Positions 9,049-17,726 of a stretch of DNA of 64,000 nucleotides are shown piece after piece. Each line of letters opens with the position of its first letter. Within the stretch, counting starts at the first letter, position 1. The stretch comes from Labrenzia sp. PHM005 (lineage in GTDB: Bacteria; Pseudomonadota; Alphaproteobacteria; Rhizobiales; Stappiaceae). The translations under genes and the position numbers were made by a program. The notes under the pieces were generated by a model. That model searched no databases. It was not told the DNA's origin and worked only from the letters and a program-made list of their open reading frames with translations. The stretch is from NCBI RefSeq assembly GCF_006517275.1, contig NZ_CP041191.1, positions 5,761,001 to 5,825,000 on the forward strand, given 5' to 3'.

Positions 9049-10323
9049 ATGAATTTCAGGAAATTGGGACTGTCCGCATTGCTGGCGTGCGGCTTGATGG
9101 CAACATTGGCGACGGTCGGTCATGCTCAAATGCTCAAGGACATCGCCAAAGCTGGGCCTAACGAGAACATCGGGCCAATGCCGCACGAAGTCCCGGGCGA
9201 TCCGACCAAAATGAACATCAAGCAGGACAAGTCGACCAACATCTGGCGAGAAGAACGCGAACCGTCAGGGCGGCCGGCCGGCCCGATGGACGTCCAGCGT
9301 TATCAATTGCAAATGGAGCCGGTTGGTATCCAGACGTTTTTCAAACTGCCTGTGGCCCTCACCCCGGAGGATCTCAAGGCCGGAGAGATTGACATTGCAA
9401 TCTTCGGGGCACCGACCGGGGCGTTGCCCCATTCGGCCGGCAACATGTGGGCGCCTGCCGAAGTTCGCACGACTCGCGATTATGGCGGTTATGGTGACCC
9501 GAAATTCCCGCTGAGCTGGGTGGAATATGAAACCTTGCTGGCACCGTTTACGATCCTCAATGCGGTCGATTACGGCGATGCCGGGCTGAACGCCTACAAT
9601 CAGGCTGAAACGCTTAAGGAAATCCGCCGAATGACACGCGATATCGCTTCGGTCGGGGCTATTCCATTCATTGTCGGTGGTGACCACTCCGTTCCCAACG
9701 GCACGTTCCGCGGCATTGTCGATGTTTACGGCAAAAACAACGTCGCTTTTGTTCACTTTGACGTCCACCTCGACCGCGATTCCGGCATGGGCAAATTCGG
9801 CGCCTATTATCATTCCGGCAGCTTCATGAACCGGGCTGTCTCTGAAGGCATGGTCGAGGGTAAGCATGTCATCCAATACGGGATGGCGACACCGGTTTTT
9901 GGTCCAGAAGAGTGGGATCAAGTCGCTGCAGAAGGCGGTAAAGTCTATCACATTCACGAAATCCGCCGGGATGGAGTCGAAGAGACTTTCGACAAGATCT
10001 ACAATGACTTGAAAGACATCGATCTTGTCTATGTGTCCTTCGATATCGATACCTTTGATATGAGTTATGCTCCAGGGACCGGATCATCTTCACCCATCGG
10101 ATCGCATCCGGAAGATCTGTTCCCAATGCTGCGCCAATTTGCAGCGACCAAAACGATCGTCGGCGTCGACTTTGTGGAGTTCAATCCGTTTTATGACAAC
10201 AAAGGCCAGCAGACAGCCAGGTTGGTCCGCCGGACGATGTTCCAATTCCTCACCGGCATCGCAATGAAAAAGGCAGGCATGGAACCGGATTACATTCATC
10301 CGCGCGTTTCTGGAGAGCCTTGA
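9049..10323 (+). CDS. Exported agmatinase/arginase-family ureohydrolase
   Basis: 424 residues from the ATG at 9049, preceded by GGGAGG. A Sec signal peptide (about 1-27, ending GHAQ) is followed by a polar linker and the ureohydrolase domain. All manganese ligands are visible: GGDHS near residue 210, FDVHLD near 237 (Val in place of the usual Ala) and SFDIDTFD near 330, then APGTG. A late Glu in VDFVEFNP is also kept. Family members hydrolyse agmatine, arginine or related guanidino compounds to urea plus amine. Export to the periplasm is unusual, since most characterised enzymes are cytosolic. A strong terminator follows directly. Confidence 0.88.
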   Translation: MNFRKLGLSALLACGLMATLATVGHAQMLKDIAKAGPNENIGPMPHEVPGDPTKMNIKQDKSTNIWREEREPSGRPAGPMDVQRYQLQMEPVGIQTFFKLPVALTPEDLKAGEIDIAIFGAPTGALPHSAGNMWAPAEVRTTRDYGGYGDPKFPLSWVEYETLLAPFTILNAVDYGDAGLNAYNQAETLKEIRRMTRDIASVGAIPFIVGGDHSVPNGTFRGIVDVYGKNNVAFVHFDVHLDRDSGMGKFGAYYHSGSFMNRAVSEGMVEGKHVIQYGMATPVFGPEEWDQVAAEGGKVYHIHEIRRDGVEETFDKIYNDLKDIDLVYVSFDIDTFDMSYAPGTGSSSPIGSHPEDLFPMLRQFAATKTIVGVDFVEFNPFYDNKGQQTARLVRRTMFQFLTGIAMKKAGMEPDYIHPRVSGEP

Positions 10324-10355
10324 GCAACCAGAACCCTTCTGCCTGACATGATAAG

Positions 10356-10392
10356 CCCCGGAGACGTATGATGTCTCCGGGGTTTTCTTCTT
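10356..10392 (+). terminator. Intrinsic terminator of the agmatinase-like gene
   Basis: Perfect 10-base inverted repeat CCCCGGAGAC/GTCTCCGGGG with a 7-base loop, followed by TTTTCTTCTT, about 35 bases after the stop codon. Confidence 0.92.
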
Positions 10393-10644
10393 GTTCAGAA
10401 CTCCCGGCCCTGTCGGCTCGGCGCAATGCTTTGCTGCTTTGACAAGGACTGCGAACGGCGATACCTCTTCCCGCGGGCCCAGCCCCCGCCTCCCGCAGAC
10501 ACTTGTCCTGGTGAAGATCTGGAATTTTTCGATCATCTGTTCCGCCACACATTTCGTGACGGAAGCAATGCGGGTCCTTCCTGAGAGCCAGTCACTCTTC
10601 GTTTGAACTGCTCTTAATTCGAAATGATTGATATGGAGAGCAGA

Positions 10645-12048
10645 ATGTCGACCGACACTGTTCAAGACAATTTTTTTGTCAAAAGTCCCCTTGGGCCGCT
10701 TCTGGCCAAAACCGCCTTGCCGATCATCTTTGTCATGAGCATGAACGGCCTCCTGACGGTCGTGGATGCGATCTTTCTTGGGATTTACGTCGGGCCTGAT
10801 GCGCTGAGCGCAGTGACCTTGATGTTTCCCGCCAGCATGCTGATCATCGCTTTAGCGACCCTTGTCTCAAACGGCATGTCGAGTGTGCTGGCCCGTCATC
10901 TGGGCGCTAGCCGGTTCACAGATGCGCAGGCGATCTACGCTGGCGCGCACGGTCTCGCCCTGGCGATCAGCTTGCTGCTCATCATCCTCTTCTTCAGTTT
11001 CGGCCAGCCTTTGGCGTTGATCGCGGCAAATGGCAGCCTACCGATCGCCGAGATGGGCCACACCTACATGCAGATCAGCATTGTGTGGGCCCCGGTTTTC
11101 TTTGTGCTTGCCGTCAATTCCGATGCACTTCGCAACGAGGGCATGGTCGGCTTCATGGCCGCCTCGAGCCTGCTGGTATCCTTGTCGAATATCGGGTTCA
11201 ATTATGTCCTGATTGTCCTGTTGGGGCTCGGTGTCGCGGGTTCGGCCTATGGAACCGTGTGCGCCCAGGTGCTCTCGCTGACCATCATGATGGTCTATAG
11301 GGTTATGAAACAAACACATCTCCCACCAAGTGTATTGTTTCACAATCGCCTGATCTACGGGTGGCGGGAGATGCTGGCGCTTGGGGCGCCGCAAAGCCTG
11401 AATTTTCTAGGGTTTTCTCTTGGTACCGCCGCCACCATTGCGGCCCTGCAATGGATCCAGGCAGTTAACTACGAGGCGACCATTGCGGCCTACGGTATTT
11501 TGACCCGGATCATGACCTTCATCATCTTGCCGCACATCGGCTTGTCGAAGGCGCTGCAATCGATCATTGGCAACAATTACGGTGCTCGGCTATGGGCCCG
11601 ATCAAATGGCAGTCTGCAACTCGGTATAGCCGTATCTCTGGCCTACTGCCTGGGAATGCAGACTTTTGTGAATGTTTTTGCACTCTGGATCGCCGGCTTG
11701 TTCACCGCTGACGCCCTTGTTCAAAGTGAAATCACTCGGATTCTGCCAGTCATGACGGCTTTGTTTTTTGCGGCCGGCCCCTTGATGATCATCGCAACAT
11801 ATTTTCAGGCGATCGGAGACGCCAGCCGAGCGGCGATCCTCAGCTTGATCAAGCCGTATCTGTTCCTGATCCCTTTGATCTTTGGAATGGCTGCGGTTGC
11901 GGGAGAACCGGGCATCTGGCTGGCGGGACCAGCCTCAGAGCTGATGCTCCTCGTGCTGACAGTCGTCGTACTTGCGATCACCGCACGAAAAAACGACTTG
12001 AAATATGGGCTCTTTATGTCCCGGCAATATCAGCCGGCTCAAAGCTGA
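10645..12048 (+). CDS. MATE family multidrug/toxin efflux transporter
   Basis: About 467 residues, the normal MATE length, with around 12 hydrophobic segments arranged as two similar halves. The N-terminus SPLGPLLAKTALPIIFVM and the first-helix region are typical of the NorM/DinF group. The ATG at 10645 is chosen because GGAG lies 7 bases upstream; in-frame starts at 10624 and 10633 lack a ribosome site. It should export organic cations or other compounds in exchange for Na+ or H+. It is separated from the agmatinase-like gene by a terminator, so it has its own promoter in the 10393-10640 gap. Substrate unknown. Confidence 0.9.
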   Translation: MSTDTVQDNFFVKSPLGPLLAKTALPIIFVMSMNGLLTVVDAIFLGIYVGPDALSAVTLMFPASMLIIALATLVSNGMSSVLARHLGASRFTDAQAIYAGAHGLALAISLLLIILFFSFGQPLALIAANGSLPIAEMGHTYMQISIVWAPVFFVLAVNSDALRNEGMVGFMAASSLLVSLSNIGFNYVLIVLLGLGVAGSAYGTVCAQVLSLTIMMVYRVMKQTHLPPSVLFHNRLIYGWREMLALGAPQSLNFLGFSLGTAATIAALQWIQAVNYEATIAAYGILTRIMTFIILPHIGLSKALQSIIGNNYGARLWARSNGSLQLGIAVSLAYCLGMQTFVNVFALWIAGLFTADALVQSEITRILPVMTALFFAAGPLMIIATYFQAIGDASRAAILSLIKPYLFLIPLIFGMAAVAGEPGIWLAGPASELMLLVLTVVVLAITARKNDLKYGLFMSRQYQPAQS

Positions 12049-12067
12049 GCAGAAAACACACGACTAA

Positions 12068-12100
12068 TACAAAAAAGCCGGCCTCAGGATTGGGGCCGGT
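12068..12100 (-). terminator. Intrinsic terminator overlapping the end of the small membrane protein gene
   Basis: On the minus strand ACCGGCC and GGCCGGC pair and are followed by a run of T (A6 at 12071-12076 on the plus strand). The TGA of the small gene at 12084 lies inside the hairpin, so its last codons form the upstream arm. It also lies just after the MATE stop and may stop transcripts from both sides. Confidence 0.75.
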
Positions 12101-12269
12101 ATTTACCGCTCGTAGGATCAAAAACAAGCTTCTCGCCGCGGCCCGCAGGATCGGCCTTGGCGGCCGCCTTTGAAATGTGATTTTCCACTTCAGCCATTTT
12201 CCGCTTGATCCGCTGCACGATCCAATACCCGCCAACGGCAAGGGCGGCGGCACCTATCAACTCTGTCAT
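12084..12269 (-). CDS. Small single-span membrane protein
   Basis: 61 residues from the ATG at 12269, which follows AGGGGACG. One hydrophobic segment (about 3-18, IGAAALAVGGYWIV) is followed by a basic patch RIKRK and a polar tail ending KLVFDPTSGKYRP. The topology suggests an inner-membrane anchor with a cytoplasmic tail. It lies about 50 bases downstream of the SppA-like protease gene on the same strand, so the two may be co-transcribed. Function unknown. Confidence 0.75.
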   Translation of the reverse strand: MTELIGAAALAVGGYWIVQRIKRKMAEVENHISKAAAKADPAGRGEKLVFDPTSGKYRPQS

Positions 12270-12317
12270 TTGACGTCCCCTGTTCCTGTTTTCACACAAA
12301 CCCCGCAATACGTCTTT

Positions 12318-13190
12318 TTAAAGACCGAAGCGCTGCCACATCAGCCGTTCTTCGGCCGCGGAAATAAGTTCATTGCCAAGCCCAGTGGTCAATGCCGACG
12401 GCTCAATGCCAACACCCACAGCTGCCTTGCGTCCAAACATGCCCCGCGGCGCAGAAATCAGTTTCGCTTCCGCCTTCTCGCCGTAGCGCTTTTTCAAGAC
12501 ACCGCGCAGATCTCCGATGGAATCCACAAGACCAAGGTTCATCGCACTGGTGCCGGTCCAGAACTTTCCGGTAAACAGATCCGGATCATCCGACAGAACA
12601 TCGGCACGCCGGGATTTAACCATGTCTATAAACGTGTCATGGATCTCTTGCTGTAGAGTTTTCAAATACTCAATGTCTTCAGTCACTTCCGGCTGGAAGG
12701 GATCCAGCGTGACCTTTTTCTCGCCCGCCGTATAGACCCGGCGTTCGACGCCGATCTTCTTGATCATTTCGGTAAACCCGAAGCCGGCAGCAACAACGCC
12801 AATGGACCCCACCACAGAAGACGGATCGACAATAATCTCATCGCCGGCAAGCGCAATCATGTAACCACCGCTGGCGGCCACATCTTCCACGAAAACAAGG
12901 ACGTCTTTTTCGTTTTCCTTGGCAAGATCCCGGATCCGCTGAAAGATCAGCCGCGACTGGACCGGAGAGCCGCCCGGCGAATTCACAATCAGTGCCACGG
13001 CCGGCGCCTTTTTCATGGAAAAGGCCTTTTCCAGCGGCAACGCGGCCGTTGCCAACGTCAGGCCAGGCCGCAGCGGGCTGGACATGCCAATCGCCCCCTG
13101 AAGGCGGACAACCGGGATGATCGGAGCATCATTTTTTAAAAAACCGGGCAGAAGGCGGCGCAAGAAAGACAGCACGTAGAATTTTCCCAA
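12318..13190 (-). CDS. S49 family serine protease (SppA/SohB-like signal peptide peptidase)
   Basis: About 290 residues, the size of the short SppA form. The Ser nucleophile lies in VAASGGYMIA (about 104-113), preceded by the substrate-binding NSPGG loop (69-73). The Lys general base is probably in the YTAGEKKVTLDPF segment (about 153-165). Unlike many SppA proteins it has no strong N-terminal membrane anchor, only a short hydrophobic start. Family members digest cleaved signal peptides and other membrane peptides. The outer start is TTG at 13190; a GTG at 13175 is an alternative. Confidence 0.9.
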   Translation of the reverse strand: MGKFYVLSFLRRLLPGFLKNDAPIIPVVRLQGAIGMSSPLRPGLTLATAALPLEKAFSMKKAPAVALIVNSPGGSPVQSRLIFQRIRDLAKENEKDVLVFVEDVAASGGYMIALAGDEIIVDPSSVVGSIGVVAAGFGFTEMIKKIGVERRVYTAGEKKVTLDPFQPEVTEDIEYLKTLQQEIHDTFIDMVKSRRADVLSDDPDLFTGKFWTGTSAMNLGLVDSIGDLRGVLKKRYGEKAEAKLISAPRGMFGRKAAVGVGIEPSALTTGLGNELISAAEERLMWQRFGL

Positions 13191-13262
13191 GAATTCGGAA
13201 TGGTCTCCGAGATATAGGGGGTACCTCGGGATATGCCAATGCCGCTCATGCGCCTCTGTGGC

Positions 13263-13934
13263 TCAGTGCCCTCTTTTCAGACCAAAAGGAGAGCTCTTTT
13301 GGGCCTTCATGACCCGTTGACCGTTCTCAAGCCGACCTTTTTTATGAGGTACTGGCGGTTTGATTTTCTCTGCTGCCATGAATTCAGTTTTCCCACTGAA
13401 CTGCCACATCATCTTGACCCCAGCATAATTGCCGGACCGCCACATAATGCATCCGCGAACGGGTAAATCCATGCCCGGTATTTTCAAAATGATTGAATCT
13501 GACAGGAATTCCAGATGCTCACAATGAAGCCGGCACCCTGAGAGGCTGGCATCGACAATCTTGCACTTCAGAAATTTCGTCTTCTCGCTCGCCGACACAT
13601 TTGCCGCAATTGAAACCGGCCGGCGCCGCTCTTTCCGCTTTTCACAGGCAACGTCATCTTGAAATTCAAAGGCAACTCGAACTTCCTCTGGTCGAACTTC
13701 GCGGATCCGGCCCTTGATCATCTTATCGACCCCGGCCAAACGGAGACCGATCAGTTTGTCCAATTCGGAATGCTTCGTGGATAAGACCCGGCAACCGGAA
13801 CTATTAATGCTGGTTGCAACAGCTTCCTCGCAGTCCAGTGTCTCAAAATCGAGGACCAGAACCAAGATATTAGAGTCCCCGGAGTATTTCTCCACGATTT
13901 CCTTCAAATCAGATCTCCAACTGTCTAGCCGCAA
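13263..13934 (-). CDS. Double PilZ-like protein, likely cyclic-di-GMP effector
   Basis: 223 residues. The second half has a recognisable PilZ domain: a basic KERRRPVSI start (about 98-106, the RxxxR cyclic-di-GMP contact region), then CKIVDASLSGCRL with the D-x-S-x-x-G motif near 124-136, and a closing strand VRGCIMWRSGNYAGVKM. The first half repeats the pattern weakly (TSINSSGCRVL, then IKGRIREVRPEEVRVAF) without the arginine motif, which suggests a degenerate first PilZ. By family knowledge such proteins bind cyclic-di-GMP and act on partner proteins. The start is TTG at 13934 close behind GGAGGA; the short spacing makes it uncertain. Confidence 0.75.
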   Translation of the reverse strand: MRLDSWRSDLKEIVEKYSGDSNILVLVLDFETLDCEEAVATSINSSGCRVLSTKHSELDKLIGLRLAGVDKMIKGRIREVRPEEVRVAFEFQDDVACEKRKERRRPVSIAANVSASEKTKFLKCKIVDASLSGCRLHCEHLEFLSDSIILKIPGMDLPVRGCIMWRSGNYAGVKMMWQFSGKTEFMAAEKIKPPVPHKKGRLENGQRVMKAQKSSPFGLKRGH

Positions 13935-14112
13935 ATTCCTCCGTACCTATCGTCAGATATTCTAGGGTTATAATTACAAATACAGATTTAACACTGAAAA
14001 TAAATTGCCACTTATCTGTAAAACTCATTACAATTCGAGTAATTAATTCTTGGAATGAAAACGCATTTTCGCTTAAAAAATCAGCTAGTTGCTTCTCCCT
14101 TCCAATACTCAT
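13909..14112 (-). CDS. Possible small AT-rich ORF upstream of the PilZ gene
   Basis: 67 codons starting with ATG, overlapping the PilZ start by 26 bases, which would allow translational coupling. Composition is AT-rich and Ile/Phe-rich, unlike the neighbours, and no good ribosome site precedes it. No family recognised. It may be non-coding. Confidence 0.2.
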   Translation of the reverse strand: MSIGREKQLADFLSENAFSFQELITRIVMSFTDKWQFIFSVKSVFVIITLEYLTIGTEEFAARQLEI

Positions 14113-14222
14113 GGAAGTTCTTTCAAAAATTTACATTATGCAGTTGAAAGTCGCTTCTCATTTTCCTTATTCAGCTGCAGCCTTGTGCTGAACGGAAGGA
14201 ATAAGAAATTTAAAGGCGCAAA

Positions 14223-15149
14223 CTATTGTTGCACAATTTTTGAGTGTATACTCAAAAAATCCCGCCAGGAGAGGCGTTTTTCTAAAGGACTGCGCAAAAG
14301 GTAGGCCGGATGATATGTCGCCACAGCCGCAATTTCCCGCCCGTTTATCGAGTACGCCATCCAGCGCCCGCGCATCTTGCGGATTCCATCTTGAACACCG
14401 AGCAACGTCTTGGCTGAAGCTGCGCCCAAAAACACAAGCACGTCCGGATTGACCAATTCGATCTGTCGTTGAATGAATGGACGGCAGATTTCGGTTTCCT
14501 GTGGCGTGGGCGTCCGGTTTCCCGGCGGACGCCAAGGCACCGTATTGGCGATGTAAACGGACGAACGGTCAAGATGGATTGCCTGAAGCATCCGGTCAAG
14601 AAGCTGGCCCGACCGGCCGACAAACGGCTTGCCCTGAAGATCCTCGTCTCGGCCTGGCGCTTCGCCAATCAACATGATACGCGCATCTGGGCTGCCATCT
14701 GCGAAGACAAGCTTTTTGGCCGTCCGCTTCAAATTGCAGCCTTCGAAACTATCCAGACAAGCACGCAAGTCTTCGAGGTTTGCTGCCCCAGCGGCCAAAT
14801 CCCGTGCCGCCGCAATGGCCGCCTGGTCGGGAATGGCCCCGTGGTCAGTTAAGCTGGCACTGCCCCTTTGGCCTGTTTGCCCGGCTGCAGTGGCCCCGGC
14901 AAGAGTTGACGGCGCCGCAGCGGCTGGCAGGTTCGCCGCTGTAGAGGTCGCCTGGTCCAAGTTGCCCGCCCCTGACCCAGCCTGCCCAGCGGGCGGCATA
15001 GGCGTCTTCTGTTGCCGCTGTTCGGCATGGATTCGGGTCAACCGAACCCAATCAACCGGATCATCGCCCAAAGCTGCATCCACGCCCGATGCCAGATAAA
15101 AATCCAGCAGAGCTTCCAGATGCCGTGATTGCGGTGGGCTTTGTTGCAA
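14223..15149 (-). CDS. Family 4 uracil-DNA glycosylase
   Basis: About 308 residues from a TTG at 15149 with AGGAGA 7 bases upstream; the frame can extend to a GTG at 15200. After a Pro/Ala-rich low-complexity region (about 45-100) the catalytic domain shows IGEAPGRDEDLQGKPFVG (motif 1), YIANTVPWRPPGNRTPTPQE, and ATYHPAYLLRSPLEKR (motif 3). Cysteines in LRACLDSFEGCNL and ETEICRPF fit three of the 4Fe-4S ligands of this family. It removes uracil from DNA in base excision repair. The long Ala/Gly linker between N-terminal helix and domain is a common feature in alphaproteobacterial members. Confidence 0.88.
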   Translation of the reverse strand: MQQSPPQSRHLEALLDFYLASGVDAALGDDPVDWVRLTRIHAEQRQQKTPMPPAGQAGSGAGNLDQATSTAANLPAAAAPSTLAGATAAGQTGQRGSASLTDHGAIPDQAAIAAARDLAAGAANLEDLRACLDSFEGCNLKRTAKKLVFADGSPDARIMLIGEAPGRDEDLQGKPFVGRSGQLLDRMLQAIHLDRSSVYIANTVPWRPPGNRTPTPQETEICRPFIQRQIELVNPDVLVFLGAASAKTLLGVQDGIRKMRGRWMAYSINGREIAAVATYHPAYLLRSPLEKRLSWRDFLSIHSKIVQQ

Positions 15150-15375
15150 ACAGTTTCTCCTGCGTGGCCGGCAGCGGCCCTCGCGATCGGTTTCAAGCAC
15201 AATCGGCGGCGCTGACGTCCTAGCACCCCCCTTTGAGCAATTGAGTGGCCGTCAAACTATGTCATTCCCGAAAGCGTGCCAAGATGGTGAGCTGCGCTGG
15301 CGGCCACTGCCCACAAGTGCTCCACAACTCGACCCACCGCCTCAACGTAACGTAACATTACTCGACCTGCGACAA

Positions 15376-15397
15376 TTTACGTTTACGTAAACGTCAA
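15376..15397. promoter_or_regulatory. LiuR-like operator upstream of ETF-QO
   Basis: Near-perfect 22-base palindrome TTTACGTTTACGTAAACGTC plus AA, with the symmetric core GTTTACGTAAAC. It resembles sites described for the MerR-family regulator LiuR, which controls branched-chain amino acid and fatty acid degradation genes, including electron-transfer flavoprotein partners, in proteobacteria. It lies just upstream of a good promoter. Confidence 0.65.
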
Positions 15398-15405
15398 TTT
15401 TGGGC

Positions 15406-15434
15406 TTGACGCCCGGCTCTTGCTTTGGTCTATC
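15406..15434 (+). promoter_or_regulatory. Sigma-70-type promoter of ETF-QO
   Basis: TTGACG (15406-15411), a 17-base spacer and TCTATC (15429-15434). It would give a leader of about 120 bases before the ATG at 15561. Confidence 0.55.
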
Positions 15435-15560
15435 TGGCCCCAAATACGATCATTCGGCTACAGGTTTCGCATTTTCATATGGAAAATGTCGGGATTTGCC
15501 CATCACTTGACGGCAAACCAAGCGAAACCTGCACAGCGACATTGGGCGGAGGGAGACAAG

Positions 15561-17237
15561 ATGAGCGAACAGGACGCGCTGGGCGAACGCGAAAGCATGG
15601 ATGTGGATGTGGTCATTGTCGGGGCTGGCCCCGCTGGCCTTGCTGCCGCGATCCGTTTGAAGCAGATATCTGCTGAAAAAGGCGAAGACATCAGCATTGT
15701 CGTTTTGGAGAAAGGGTCTGAAGTCGGCGCGCATATTCTCTCGGGCGCTGTCATCGATCCGATTGCTCTGGACCAATTGCTGCCTGAATGGCGCGAAGAA
15801 GACAGCCCGCTCAAAACCGCGGTAACGGACGACCAGTTCATTCTGCTGGGACCGGCAGGTTCCATGCGGCTACCAAACCTGTTCATGCCTAAGCTGATGA
15901 ACAACCATGGCAATTACATCGTCTCCTTGGGCAATGTCTGCCGCTGGCTTGCTGAAAAGGCCGAAGCGCTTGGTGTTGAAATCTATCCGGGGTTTGCCGC
16001 AGCTGAAGTGCTTTATGACGATGACGGCAAGGTGGTTGGTGTGGCCACCGGCGACATGGGCATCGGCCGGGACGGCAAGCCCAACGCCATGTTCACGCGT
16101 GGCATGGAATTGCGCGGTAAATACACATTGATTGGTGAAGGGGCCCGTGGTTCGCTCGCCAAGGAACTGATCGAGAAATATGATCTCGACCAGGACAGCG
16201 ACGTTCCCAAGTTCGGGATCGGCATCAAAGAGCTGTGGCAAATTGACCCGGCCAAACACAAACAGGGTCTCGTCCAACACTCCTTCGGCTGGCCCTTGGA
16301 CCGCAAGACCGGTGGCGGCTCGTTCCTCTATCACTTGGAAGACAACCAGGTTGCTGTCGGTTTCGTGGTTCACCTCAACTACGAAAACCCTTGGCTGTCA
16401 CCTTTCGACGAATTCCAGCGCTTCAAAACCCACCCGGCCGTCCGGGAGACTTTTGAAGGCGGCAAACGCATTGCCTATGGCGCCAGAGCCATCACCGAAG
16501 GCGGTTATCAGTCTGTCCCGAAACTCTCGTTCCCGGGCGGTCTCTTGATGGGCTGTTCGGCGGGTCTCTTGAACGTCCCGCGCATTAAAGGCTCTCACAA
16601 CGCCATGCTGTCCGGCATGCTGGCCGCCGAAGAAGTCATGGCAGCACTTGGCCGCGGGGAAGCGAACAGCGAGCTGACCAATTACGACACCGCTTGGCGC
16701 GAAAGCTCGATCGGTAAGGATCTTTGGAGGGTTCGCAACGTGAAACCGCTCTGGTCCAAGTTCGGCTTGGCGCTGGGCGTTGCCATGGGCGGCCTGGACA
16801 TGTGGACCAACGAGCTGTTCGGCTTCTCCTTCTTTGGCACAATGAAACACGGCAAAAAGGATTCAGAGACACTGAAACCGGCCAAGGACTGCAAGAAGAT
16901 CGATTATCCGAAGCCGGATGGCGTGATTTCCTTCGACAAATTGTCGTCGGTCTTCCTGTCCAACACCAACCATGAGGAAGATCAGCCGATCCATCTGAAG
17001 GTGGCCGATGAGACCCTGCAGAAGATGTCAGAACACGACGTTTTTGCTGGCCCGTCGAACCGCTATTGCCCGGCTGGTGTGTATGAGTGGGTGGAAGAAG
17101 ACGGCAGCGCGCCGAAGTTCCAGATCAACTCTCAGAACTGCGTCCATTGCAAGACCTGTGACATCAAGGACCCGAACGGCAATATCACTTGGACGGTGCC
17201 GGAAGGCGCTGGCGGCCCGAACTATCCGAACATGTAA
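15561..17237 (+). CDS. Electron transfer flavoprotein:ubiquinone oxidoreductase
   Basis: About 558 residues from the ATG at 15561, preceded by GGAGGGAG; the open frame begins earlier but without a ribosome site. The FAD dinucleotide fold VDVVIVGAGPAGLAAAIRL sits near the N-terminus. The C-terminal ferredoxin-like domain carries the 4Fe-4S cysteines in RYCPAGVYEW and NCVHCKTCDIKDP. It passes electrons from ETF, reduced by acyl-CoA and amino acid dehydrogenases, to the quinone pool at the membrane. The gene stands alone and is probably controlled by the palindrome at 15376. Confidence 0.96.
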   Translation: MSEQDALGERESMDVDVVIVGAGPAGLAAAIRLKQISAEKGEDISIVVLEKGSEVGAHILSGAVIDPIALDQLLPEWREEDSPLKTAVTDDQFILLGPAGSMRLPNLFMPKLMNNHGNYIVSLGNVCRWLAEKAEALGVEIYPGFAAAEVLYDDDGKVVGVATGDMGIGRDGKPNAMFTRGMELRGKYTLIGEGARGSLAKELIEKYDLDQDSDVPKFGIGIKELWQIDPAKHKQGLVQHSFGWPLDRKTGGGSFLYHLEDNQVAVGFVVHLNYENPWLSPFDEFQRFKTHPAVRETFEGGKRIAYGARAITEGGYQSVPKLSFPGGLLMGCSAGLLNVPRIKGSHNAMLSGMLAAEEVMAALGRGEANSELTNYDTAWRESSIGKDLWRVRNVKPLWSKFGLALGVAMGGLDMWTNELFGFSFFGTMKHGKKDSETLKPAKDCKKIDYPKPDGVISFDKLSSVFLSNTNHEEDQPIHLKVADETLQKMSEHDVFAGPSNRYCPAGVYEWVEEDGSAPKFQINSQNCVHCKTCDIKDPNGNITWTVPEGAGGPNYPNM

Positions 17238-17414
17238 CGGCCCGCGTAACAGTTAACAGATCTTGGAAAAGCAGCCGCATGTTTAGATATGTGGCTGCTT
17301 TTTCTCTACTATTTCCCTTTGCCGCCGCATTTCATTCAAATATCCGTCACCCTTTGGGATCAAGAGGGCTTCCTCCCGCGGCCTTGCCGCAGATTGTTTA
17401 TTAAGAGGAAGCAA

Positions 17415-17726
17415 TTGACCCATTCTGTGTTGATGACCTGTACCCTTGCCGCCGCGATGACCCTGGGCTCTGCAGTTCTTCCATCATCCTCCATTTCAGG
17501 ACCACTCTCGGTCAGCCAGGCACAGGCTGACACTGGCGCTGCCCGGCGAACCGCACGGCGCACGGCCCGCCGCGTTTCAACCCGGCATGCGCGCTATTAC
17601 CCAAGCCTTCCGGCAAACTGCACCCGCATCATTGTCAACGGTATTGCCTATCATCGCTGTGGCACGGTCTATTACCAGCCGGTCGTCCACCAAGGCGCGA
17701 ATGTATTTGTCATTGTGACCCCTTAA
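17415..17726 (+). CDS. Exported DUF6515-like small protein
   Basis: About 103 residues from a TTG at 17415 with AGAGGAA upstream; an internal ATG at 17433 is the alternative. A signal peptide (ending near QAQA) is followed by a basic Arg/Thr repeat (RRTARRTARR) and a C-terminal motif NCTRIIVNGIAYHRCGTVYY..V, where paired Cys, Tyr-Tyr and a terminal hydrophobic strand match the DUF6515 pattern as I recall it. Probably periplasmic or surface attached. Function unknown. Confidence 0.65.
   Translation: MTHSVLMTCTLAAAMTLGSAVLPSSSISGPLSVSQAQADTGAARRTARRTARRVSTRHARYYPSLPANCTRIIVNGIAYHRCGTVYYQPVVHQGANVFVIVTP

Larger units (their letters stand above)
15150..15560. other. Divergent promoter region between udg and ETF-QO
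   Basis: About 410 bases holding the promoters of the two divergent genes. The operator and promoter for ETF-QO at 15376-15434 are listed separately; nothing else is identified. Confidence 0.6.
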
